Shown: piece after piece, positions 57,910 to 64,000 of the stretch
How positions within the stretch are numbered: position 1 is the stretch's first letter
Layout of the letters: each line of letters starts with the position of its first letter
Assembly (NCBI RefSeq): GCF_012033695.1
Contig: NZ_JAAVJI010000007.1
Span: 162,144 to 226,143 of the forward strand
Reading direction: 5' to 3'
Source of the DNA: Pseudomonas quercus
Lineage (GTDB): Bacteria > Pseudomonadota > Gammaproteobacteria > Pseudomonadales > Pseudomonadaceae
DNA length: 64,000 nt
Notes under the pieces: generated by a model
What the model was told of the DNA's origin: nothing
The model's input: the letters and a program-made list of their open reading frames with translations, nothing else
The model's database searches: none
Made by a program: the position numbers and the translations under genes

Positions 57910-58206
57910 AGAGATGCGTAGACCAATGCCACCTTCACTACAACCGGCAAGCAGGGCCAGGCGGTTACCTCTTATGGCAGAAGGATTGTTGGCAGCCTTG
58001 AGGGTGCCCACGTTGTCCGGGTTTTGGCCGGCGATCAAGGTTACGTCGTTACCGGCGATCAGCGCGCCCGTGGGGCAAAGGCGGCCACTGGCCTGGGCCA
58101 GGTACACCACCGGCACCAGCACGGTTTGGCCGTTCACTACGGCGTTTTCCATCCACACGATGCCGTGGGTGAATGCCGCTACATTGCTGGTAGGTGAAGG
58201 GCTGCC
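57901..58206 (-). pseudogene. CdiA/filamentous haemagglutinin repeat fragment
   Basis: A frame of about 100 codons with NGQTVLVPVVYLAQASGRLCPTGALIAGNDVTLIAGQNPDNVGTLKAAN (in pieces), the haemagglutinin-repeat motif of CdiA-type proteins. It has no start or signal and is cut off on both sides. Its last codons, Gly-Thr-stop, spell GGAACC TGA, the -35 element of the effector promoter. A remnant of an older cdiA copy or of the locus downstream of an insertion. Confidence 0.7.
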
Positions 58207-58266
58207 AAGCTAGCTGAGCACGTCCCAGGCTCGGCTAGCTTGAATGCAAAGGATAAGGGGCCAGGC

Positions 58267-58527
58267 TCAGCCCGCTGGCTGCTCGATTGCTTCGAGCCTG
58301 CTCTCAAGCAGGTCCATGACACAGCAGCCGTCATCCAAAAACAAAAGCGCCGCCTGCGAGATTTTCCTGATGTCGCAGTCATCTGCGCCTTCGACGCTCT
58401 CCAGCAGGTGCCGTGCCCTGCGGAATCGCTCTTCGGCATAACGGAAGGTGTCAGGCAGCAAGGCGTCTGCATCGATACGTAGTAGGGGCCTATTGGGCAG
58501 GGGTTGATTGAAACGTTGGTCAGTCAT
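58267..58527 (-). CDS. Small Pseudomonas protein, DUF3077/DUF6124-like
   Basis: 86 residues, acidic and helical, with LLRIDADALLPDTFRYAEERFRRARHLLES and ALLFLDDGCCVMDLLESRLEAI (in part). It resembles the small DUF3077/DUF6124 proteins common in Pseudomonas, whose role is not known. GGAG lies six bases before ATG at 58527. The match is tentative. Confidence 0.55.
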   Translation of the reverse strand: MTDQRFNQPLPNRPLLRIDADALLPDTFRYAEERFRRARHLLESVEGADDCDIRKISQAALLFLDDGCCVMDLLESRLEAIEQPAG

Positions 58528-58584
58528 TCGCGGCTCCATTTAGAGAAGGAATGCCGCCGGCCTCACTTCCACATGAGGGTGGCA

Positions 58585-58728
58585 GCTATGCGCGGGTGTG
58601 GAAGACCGGGACTGAACCAACCGGCGCGCCCGAAAGCGCCCCACGCATAGCCACCATAACATCAGCCACCGCTAGGTAGCGGCGGGGTACGATGGTGCTG
58701 TGTTTGGTTCAGACGGGCTTCCACACCC
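58585..58728. other. Highly structured intergenic element, possible RNA
   Basis: An outer stem GGGTGTGGAAG (58594-58604) / CTTCCACACCC (58718-58728) continues after a small internal loop as CTGAACCAA (58612-58620) / TTGGTTCAG (58704-58712). Within the loop CACCAT/ATGGTG (58652-58657 / 58692-58697) can pair. GCTATGCG (58585-58592), outside the stem, is complementary to CGCATAGC (58644-58651) inside the loop, which would make a pseudoknot. It lies upstream of the small gene at 58527. Could be a structured RNA, leader or repeat element. Confidence 0.45.
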
Positions 58729-58913
58729 GGCCGTCATGTTCGTATGGCGGCAGCGGATTATACGTGATGGGTGGGGGGTATCAAGATGTAGAGTGGCTGG
58801 CAGTTGTCAAACCCATTTTAGTTAAATATTTTTGCACAAGAAATATTTTAAAATGGATGCCAGCCATATATTTACAAAAAATCCTGCTCTTAATTATAAA
58901 TTTTGTATACCTC
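58729..58913. other. AT-rich spacer
   Basis: Between the structured element and the immunity-gene array. Base composition falls to strongly AT-rich after 58800. A rightward open frame here has no ribosome site or familiar sequence. Nothing else seen. Confidence 0.3.
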
Positions 58914-59306
58914 TTAATCAACCATGCTCTTCAAAAAACTAATACCAGCGCCATTACGAACAACATATAGACTTTCATACTGAAAAGAAAGCACGAACTT
59001 ATAATCAGTATTTTTTGAAAGCTTTTCAACGAACAGGATGATATCCTCAGAACATTCCGACAAGCATTCAATGGCACATTGAAAAGCACCAGTCATGCCT
59101 ACCATCCAATTATCATCTACCCCTTCGGCAACAATAGACTCCGGTTCGCCAAACAAATTAAATACAAAATAAGCATTAGATTTTTTAAAATTCCCTACAA
59201 GATAGCCATTCTCAAAATTGCACTCGGCATCTACTAAAAAAAGCACGCGCGATATATCCGAAAAAGATATACCTTCCTCAATCTCAAGGTTCATTGTGAT
59301 TGTCAT
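58914..59306 (-). CDS. Putative immunity protein, unknown family
   Basis: A 130-residue acidic soluble protein with alternating beta/alpha pattern, AT-rich codons, and no recognised family. Its position in a row of immunity-like genes downstream of cdiA suggests an orphan immunity protein. Upstream, a TGA in another frame overlaps the ATG (AAATGA), as in the other toxin-immunity junctions here. The assignment is from context only. Confidence 0.5.
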   Translation of the reverse strand: MTITMNLEIEEGISFSDISRVLFLVDAECNFENGYLVGNFKKSNAYFVFNLFGEPESIVAEGVDDNWMVGMTGAFQCAIECLSECSEDIILFVEKLSKNTDYKFVLSFQYESLYVVRNGAGISFLKSMVD

Positions 59307-59456
59307 TTAACACCCTCTGTCTTGAGCATGATCCATACCGACGGGGGGCGAAGGAATCCGCAGGTGCTTATGCTACAACGTAGCCATTGTAAATACCCAA
59401 ACCAGCCTTATGCATCTCCAGATGCATGAACCATCCTAAATATTAAAAATTTAACT

Positions 59457-59747
59457 CTATTTTTTTAACAATAAAAAAACATGATTCAACCAAGAAACCC
59501 CATCTATCCACTCTCCAGCGTAAAAATAGCAACAACCCAGCCCGTCAATAATATCCCTTAGCTGCTCTTCATTGATCCCAGAGCTCAATAACATGTCAAG
59601 CTCGACTAATGCACGTTTTTTCTCGCTATCACTAGCATGAAGCGCAAACGCAGAAATCGCCTCATCTACATTTCCAAATTCCAGATCAAAATCCTGATGA
59701 AGATAGGCGCTAAACATTTTTTTTATTATCACGAGTTCATTTTTCAT
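59457..59747 (-). CDS. cdiI: CdiI-family immunity protein
   Basis: About 96 residues. FSAYLHQDFDLEFGNVDEAISAFA and IIDGLGCCYFYAGEWIDGVSWLNHV match the CDI immunity family in which a conserved HQD-W/F-D segment appears. It would bind and neutralise a cognate CdiA toxin domain in the cytoplasm. No toxin remains next to it. The Met at 59747 is the family start; the open frame runs 23 codons further. Confidence 0.75.
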   Translation of the reverse strand: MKNELVIIKKMFSAYLHQDFDLEFGNVDEAISAFALHASDSEKKRALVELDMLLSSGINEEQLRDIIDGLGCCYFYAGEWIDGVSWLNHVFLLLKK

Positions 59748-59821
59748 AAGTGTGGGTACCCTGTAATTATCTTGTAGCCTTTTGACATTGAAGAGGCTTT
59801 GGCTACCACCACACATACCTT

Positions 59822-60277
59822 TTAACGCCTATCTTTTTCTGGCGACCAGCCTTCTTCAATCCTTTGGACTAACAGCGTATCGTTCCATGATCCCCGTATA
59901 GGAAATTTTCGCTGTTCTTCTGTGATTTTCCCAACCTCCCATTCTTCCTCCTCATTCCAAAACCACCAGGTTTCTACCCGCCCAGTTGAAGAATCCACTA
60001 CGCCAGCACGGAATGTGGGAGTCTCTTGAGAATGAGCCGGAATGATACAAACCTTAGCTTTTTGAATAATCCCCTTTTTCAAAGCAGCGGAAACAGGAAA
60101 AAAAACCCAGAAATTTGTTTTTTCCTCTACCAATACATCCAAATCTGGCTTCTCATGATAAGTGCCTGGTAAGACACGAATTAACGAACCCATTGGAGAG
60201 ATTTTCTTCACAAACTGAAAGTAAGCTTTTCCGTTCTTGGTCGCAACAGCAAATACATCTCCAACATTTATCATCAT
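59822..60277 (-). CDS. Imm26-like immunity protein
   Basis: A 151-residue beta-rich protein beginning MMINVGDVFAVATKNGKAYFQFVKK, like the Imm26 family. VETWWFWNEEEEWEVGKITEEQ follows in the C-terminal half. Its ATG overlaps a TGA that closes a short toxin-tail remnant (see 60274-60315). An orphan antidote in the CDI array; family match moderate. Confidence 0.6.
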   Translation of the reverse strand: MMINVGDVFAVATKNGKAYFQFVKKISPMGSLIRVLPGTYHEKPDLDVLVEEKTNFWVFFPVSAALKKGIIQKAKVCIIPAHSQETPTFRAGVVDSSTGRVETWWFWNEEEEWEVGKITEEQRKFPIRGSWNDTLLVQRIEEGWSPEKDRR

Positions 60278-60315
60278 TTAAATCCTGGCCATCCAAATTT
60301 CTTCAAAATAGCAGC
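60274..60315 (-). pseudogene. Remnant of a toxin C-terminus
   Basis: In the frame that ends at TGA 60276-60274, codons spell AAILKKFGWPGFK-stop. This tail has the look of a polymorphic toxin end, and it overlaps the immunity ATG. Upstream the frame is broken by stops. Tentative. Confidence 0.35.
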
Positions 60316-60452
60316 ACCTCTGGTGAGATACCAGAATAATATTCAAACCGCTTTTTAGCCATTCCAGAACAAAGTTATAAAAACTTGACACCCACACATT
60401 CACCTCATCCAACTCACAACCAATCATTAAAACTTGCTACTTATTTTTATAG

Positions 60453-60477
60453 AAAAAACACCGGCGTTAAGCCGGTG
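60453..60477 (-). terminator. Rho-independent terminator after Imm70 gene
   Basis: Minus strand CACCGGC / GCCGGTG stem (60477-60471 / 60465-60459), five-base loop, followed by six T (60458-60453). It ends the transcript from the Imm70-type gene (stop at 60504). Confidence 0.8.
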
Positions 60478-60503
60478 CCAAACAAAAATAGAACTTCTGC
60501 AAA

Positions 60504-61004
60504 TCACCGGCGCCAAAAAGGCAAGTCGTCAGAAGCAAGCGAGTTATACAGATCTTCAGAACGATTCAAATCTAAAATATAGTCAGGCGCGTCAGCAAAG
60601 CCGATTCTTAAAGGCACGTACTCATCAAACTCTTTATAAAAAACATCTGAACATTCGACAGCATCAAAAATAATTTCGAAGAAGCGAGAAAATATGTCAG
60701 CCAGAGTATTACCGCTTAAAATCAAACGAGTATGTTCCTTGTCCACCCAGAAAGCGCTTATATCAACGCTACTCGCAGGAATGCTATTAAACTCAGTCCT
60801 TACACCCTCTAAATCCATCTTTAACCCAGCCAATTCGTTATTACTTAAAGAGCGACGATAAAGCCTCTCTGTAACCAAGGGATACTTACTTCCTCTTTTC
60901 CCGCCCTCAAGAAAAAACACAATTGACTTAAAAAAACAGTCAACGTCAGAGGCTGGGCCTAAGACAGATATTGTCATTGCAGCAAGAATACCTACATTTT
61001 TCAT
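60504..61004 (-). CDS. Imm70-family immunity protein
   Basis: A 166-residue protein with the Imm70 layout: N-terminal VGILAAMTISVLGPASDVDCFFKSI, GGKRGSKYPLVTERLYRRSLSNNEL and C-terminal SLASDDLPFWRR. Its ATG overlaps the TGA of the orphan toxin fragment (ATGA), so they were one toxin-immunity pair. It appears intact although the toxin is frameshifted, consistent with retention for protection against sister cells. Confidence 0.78.
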   Translation of the reverse strand: MKNVGILAAMTISVLGPASDVDCFFKSIVFFLEGGKRGSKYPLVTERLYRRSLSNNELAGLKMDLEGVRTEFNSIPASSVDISAFWVDKEHTRLILSGNTLADIFSRFFEIIFDAVECSDVFYKEFDEYVPLRIGFADAPDYILDLNRSEDLYNSLASDDLPFWRR

Positions 61005-61467
61005 TCTGCTTTAAACCTGATGGATGAGGGAAATATTGTCCCATTTGACTTATCAACTATCCCGCGAACAATTTGCGCACGCTGAACAGGCGTAACAGCT
61101 TGCCCTCGAATATCAATAACGACTTGCTGCTGCATTCCCTGCGGTAAATTCTCAGCTCGCTGGATGGCTTGTTTGGAAACATTGCCAATCAATCCGCTTT
61201 GATTTTTTGCGATGTTATAGTTTTCACTTCAACGCTGCACACGTTACCTACACACCAGTCTGGACGAACACTACCCGAAGTCCCATAAGGGACTTCTTGC
61301 CCATTTTTATAGCTCACTTGTGGGCGAGCTTCAGCACCCAGATCAGCGCCAACATCAATCTCGGATTCTTGGGGTGTAGGACGAACAGGTGCTCCAGTAT
61401 AGGCAAGATCATCTACCTCTCTAGCTGCACCGCCAGTTGCATTTGCACCACTAGAGAAAGCCTCTAG
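61001..61467 (-). pseudogene. Orphan CdiA toxin domain, PD-(D/E)XK type, frameshifted
   Basis: Two frames continue one toxin. The first (from 61467) reads VPYGTSGSVRPDWCVGNVCSVEVK, a PD-x9-ExK nuclease core, then runs into a stop. The second picks up at AAAA (61221-61224) with NYNIAKNQSGLIGNVSKQAIQRAENLPQGMQQQVVIDIRGQ and ends SIRFKAE. Relatives have EVKNYNI continuous; one A missing from the A-run explains the break. No start codon of its own: a displaced cdiA-CT, as in orphan toxin modules. Its Imm70 partner follows with ATGA overlap. Confidence 0.72.
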
Positions 61468-61811
61468 CTAGCGTAATTTTCCCTCATCAGATCAATCGCG
61501 ACCTCAAGCTTTCTGCGGCTTTCAATGGAAAGGCGGCGCTCCTTATATTTATTTAAATCTAACACTTCGACTGATACGCCTGCTAAGTCACTACTTAATC
61601 GAGAGACTTCTACAGTCGCAATACGATCTAAGTCGATCAACACCCAGAAAATATCCTCGGCCTGCTCAGGAATCCAGTTAACGATCAGAGCAAAAGACAG
61701 CCATGGAAAAGCCGCTTTAAGTGCAGCTAACAGGAGAGGATTGGTGCTCCCTGAAAGCATAGACGCCATAGAGCTCAGCAAATCCGCTCGGACATGCTCA
61801 CGAGAACTCAT
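61464..61811 (-). CDS. cdiI: CDI immunity gene, now fused in frame to the toxin
   Basis: A 115-residue protein from ATG at 61811 with its own AGGGGTG ribosome site. Family-like segments are VNWIPEQAEDIFWVLIDLDRIATVEVSR and LNKYKERRLSIESRRKLEVAIDLMREN, recalling a group of polymorphic-toxin immunity proteins with WIPEQ-x-ED. In the other frame the toxin would end FGNLVTAFPGVLK with TGA at 61810-61808 overlapping this ATG, the same ATGA layout as other pairs here. In the present sequence the cdiA frame reads straight into it. It may be made both alone and as the tail of CdiA. Confidence 0.7.
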   Translation of the reverse strand: MSSREHVRADLLSSMASMLSGSTNPLLLAALKAAFPWLSFALIVNWIPEQAEDIFWVLIDLDRIATVEVSRLSSDLAGVSVEVLDLNKYKERRLSIESRRKLEVAIDLMRENYAS

Positions 61812-64000
61812 TTGAGCACCCCTGGGAAAGCCGTTACTAGATTCCCAAATTTTATCAGTCATAACAGTCATTATCGAGGTTGGTTGTCCACCACTGAATT
61901 TATCCGTACCAATAGAACGTCCAACATCAACTTCGCGCACATAGCGCACGCCGTCAGCACTGTCTACCATGCGTGTGACCGGTGTACTCACAACCGTTTT
62001 GTTCTGCAGAAGACCACGCAACTCATGCTCCCCGATAGAGAATTGGCTTGCATTTACTTTGCCCGACAAGTGACGTGAAGCCAAGTGCTCCATACCATCA
62101 TTAGCCAAGTTGACTCGAGACTGGACTCGACCAGGAACACCGTCCAAGGTACTCAAAGGTCCTTTTGCACCGTCTGCAGCTGCAAGGTCTTCTAATTCCC
62201 CTCCACGTGCCCCACCTGACTTAACCCCACCCCCTATCTCGCCCTCAGCCAACGCACTGCCAGAGGCCCCTTCAAGCCTGCCACCGGCACCTGCAATCGC
62301 TGTTTCATCACCGGCCTTGCTGAACATCCCAAACAGCTTGCCAAATGCCCCGCCAAACAAGGCTTCGGCTCTGGCAAACCCGAGTTCAGGCAGCAGTATA
62401 CTAAAGATGGTGCTAGAGACCTCAGCCTTGATCTTATTAATAGGCGTCAGCGTGTTTTGATCTGACGAATTACTCTCGTCAAATAAATCCGTTGGATCGT
62501 GGAAGCCTTGCTCGTTGTATTTCTCTCCAGTGCCGCCAATGAGGCTACCTGTGGCAGGATTCCCGCCGGCCATACCTGCTGTCAACAAGCCAATAATCTG
62601 CGCTGTGGCGATTTTTACCTGGCTTCCTGTCACAGTCCTATCGGAGACATCAAAGCGCGTGCTGACGTAATCTGCCAATAACGCATTTGCAATCGGCGTA
62701 AGGCCTTCAGCTACGCCGCCAGCAATTGCTCCGCTGGCAAAGTCCTCTCCCCGCGCTTTGGAGATCAGCCCACCCAAGGCCGCATGCAATACCATTTTCT
62801 CGGCAATTGCTGGCGCAACGCCAAGCCCGTCTGCAAGCCCATGAATGGCGTTGTTACCCAATGCCGCAGCAAGGTCAATACCCTCCCCAACCAATGCTCC
62901 GCTCAGGTTGGATTTGAGGCTTCCGCCCTGTATGGCGGTCGTGACGCCTCCGGTGATGAGCGCATGCGCCCCACTCCGCGCCAGCGTCTGAGCCCAGTTT
63001 TCCGGTTTGAGCATGCTTGCGGCGTAGCCAGGGTTCTGTGCTCCGCCAGCGGTAATGACCTTCGAGCCGCCATTCACTGCACCGTCAGCACTGGCAAACC
63101 ACTTGGCATCGGCATAATCGATAAGCCCGGCGGTGACACCGGCGACAGCAGCATTTTTCAAGCTGTCGGCACTCAGCGTGTCTTGTACGGCAGCGCCCAG
63201 ATTGCCCTTGTTCGAGATGGCGCTATTGATGCGAGTGCTGGCCAAACTACCCGCTACAGCGATCTCAGTGGTCGACGACAAGCCTAATCCTGCAGGGCCT
63301 AGGGCGACCGACAGTGCAATCGCCAACGCCAACTGCGCCCCTACGCCCAACCCCGACTGGCTGTACTTGAACGAGTCATGAATCTCCTTCACCTGCCGCC
63401 AGTCCACATCCCCGCGCTGCTCGGCATCTTTCAGCCACGCCAACTGCGGGTCAGCCTTCACCATCGCGTCGATGGCCTGGCTCACGGTCTGCTGGTTCAC
63501 CTGCTTCACGTCGATGTTCAGGCCGTCCACGGCATGAATGGCCACCTCACCTTGCGCTACCAGCTCACTCTGTTTCAGGGTTTCGTCAGTCTTGCCTTTG
63601 CCCTTGGCGCTGTTCCAGGCCAGGTTGCTGTTGCTCTTGGTGTGGCTTTCCTGGTGCAGGTCCTTCACGCCTTCGAAGGCGATGGCGCCGCCGCTGTTGA
63701 GGGTCAGGTCCTTGCCGCTGTCGAGTTTGGCGGCCTGGTAGGTCTGGTCGCCGCCGCTGACCAGCAGCAGGTCGCCGCCGGTTTTTATCTCGGTGCCGAT
63801 GTTGGTCACGTCGGTGACTTCGTCGTGCTTGGTTTTCTTGGCGCCGAAGTGGCCTTTTTTCTTCTTGTCGTACAGCGAGTAGTCGCTGTCCTCGGCAGCG
63901 AGCAGGGCCAGTTTGCCGCCTGCCACCAGGTAAGCTTCGTTGGCGGCTTCGATTCGGCTAGAGGTAACGGTCAGGTCCTGGCCAGCACTGAGGGCGACGC
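61464..64000 (-). CDS. cdiA: CdiA contact-dependent inhibition effector, C-terminal part
   Basis: The frame is open to the right edge (VALSAGQDLTVTSSRIEAAN, the haemagglutinin repeat, at the boundary), so the N-terminal two-partner secretion part lies outside. In order: haemagglutinin repeats; a Gly/Ala-rich pretoxin region (GLGVAPAIAEKMVLHAALGGLISKARGEDFASGAIAGG and similar); a boundary around GGTGEKYNEQG; a linker; and a toxin domain (GMEHLASRHLSGKVNASQF, RYVREVDVGRSIGTDKF, PTSIMTVMTDK). After TDK the frame should read FGNLVTAFPGVLK-stop. Instead four A (61850-61853) where three are expected shift it into the immunity gene, giving a toxin-immunity fusion. Toxin activity is unknown. Confidence 0.85.
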   Translation of the reverse strand, partial: VALSAGQDLTVTSSRIEAANEAYLVAGGKLALLAAEDSDYSLYDKKKKGHFGAKKTKHDEVTDVTNIGTEIKTGGDLLLVSGGDQTYQAAKLDSGKDLTLNSGGAIAFEGVKDLHQESHTKSNSNLAWNSAKGKGKTDETLKQSELVAQGEVAIHAVDGLNIDVKQVNQQTVSQAIDAMVKADPQLAWLKDAEQRGDVDWRQVKEIHDSFKYSQSGLGVGAQLALAIALSVALGPAGLGLSSTTEIAVAGSLASTRINSAISNKGNLGAAVQDTLSADSLKNAAVAGVTAGLIDYADAKWFASADGAVNGGSKVITAGGAQNPGYAASMLKPENWAQTLARSGAHALITGGVTTAIQGGSLKSNLSGALVGEGIDLAAALGNNAIHGLADGLGVAPAIAEKMVLHAALGGLISKARGEDFASGAIAGGVAEGLTPIANALLADYVSTRFDVSDRTVTGSQVKIATAQIIGLLTAGMAGGNPATGSLIGGTGEKYNEQGFHDPTDLFDESNSSDQNTLTPINKIKAEVSSTIFSILLPELGFARAEALFGGAFGKLFGMFSKAGDETAIAGAGGRLEGASGSALAEGEIGGGVKSGGARGGELEDLAAADGAKGPLSTLDGVPGRVQSRVNLANDGMEHLASRHLSGKVNASQFSIGEHELRGLLQNKTVVSTPVTRMVDSADGVRYVREVDVGRSIGTDKFSGGQPTSIMTVMTDKIWESSNGFPRGAQMSSREHVRADLLSSMASMLSGSTNPLLLAALKAAFPWLSFALIVNWIPEQAEDIFWVLIDLDRIATVEVSRLSSDLAGVSVEVLDLNKYKERRLSIESRRKLEVAIDLMRENYAS

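Noticed and set aside
58692..58970. Rightward frame of 92 codons
   Set aside because: Overlaps the structured element and an AT-rich spacer; no ribosome site or family.
1..64000. CRISPR arrays, tRNA or rRNA genes
   Set aside because: None noticed by eye: no regularly spaced repeats and no recognisable cloverleaf or rRNA sequence; a tRNAscan or CRISPR finder would be needed to exclude weak cases.

Overview
The window looks like a chromosomal segment of a plant-associated Pseudomonas. Most of it is high-GC and carries gene families typical of the genus: class I fumarase with a GTG start, NhaA, a HAE1 RND pump, CopAB, CsgG/DUF4810/DUF799 lipoproteins, several GGDEF proteins and a REP-type repeat. 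Two perfect hrp boxes (GGAACC-N15-CCACNNA) stand in front of type III effector-like genes. This suggests a strain of the P. syringae / P. cichorii kind with an Hrp secretion system elsewhere in the genome. No species is claimed.

Layout. Positions 1-3533 are accessory: a KAP P-loop NTPase running off the left edge, a serine recombinase and a 481-residue protein of unknown family with a HEPN-like RX4H motif. Positions 3737-6071 hold a decayed IS66 element and a transposase scrap. Positions 6363-13319 are a clearly AT-richer island whose genes match a radical amino-acid halogenation pathway: a BesD-type Fe/2-oxoglutarate halogenase with an HWG facial motif, a VOC protein, a DUF3291 protein, a haem-oxygenase-like diiron oxidase, an ATP-grasp ligase, a cation/proton antiporter-like protein, a LysR regulator and an EamA exporter. 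It resembles the bes pathway but lacks besB and besE, so a different chlorinated or unsaturated amino-acid product is inferred.

Positions 13712-18553 carry 5-oxoprolinase subunits PxpB and PxpC with a transporter, a VOC protein and a LysR regulator. A HopI1-like effector (proline-rich repeats plus C-terminal J domain) under an hrp box follows at 18677-20304. Positions 20402-28107 are housekeeping and transport genes. Positions 28258-32488 hold a red-light sensor (bacteriophytochrome) and a blue-light sensor (LOV histidine kinase-response regulator) facing each other, and 32727-38181 hold further signalling genes (CHASE3-GAF-GGDEF, Cache chemoreceptor, GAF protein). Positions 38460-54839 carry efflux, osmolyte transport, alginate lyase-like, copper resistance, HDOD, GGDEF, ferredoxin-reductase and fumarase genes.

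Positions 56976-64000 are a second dynamic region. A frameshifted YopJ/HopZ-type acetyltransferase under its own hrp box is embedded next to a contact-dependent inhibition (CDI) locus. That locus contains the 3' part of cdiA, which runs off the right edge. A one-base length change in an A-run has fused the cdiA toxin in frame to its immunity protein. Behind it are a frameshifted orphan PD-(D/E)XK toxin with an Imm70-type partner, three more immunity-like genes, a toxin-tail remnant and a cdiA repeat fragment. The strongest leads are the halogenase island, the two hrp-controlled effectors, and the toxin-immunity fusion with its immunity array.
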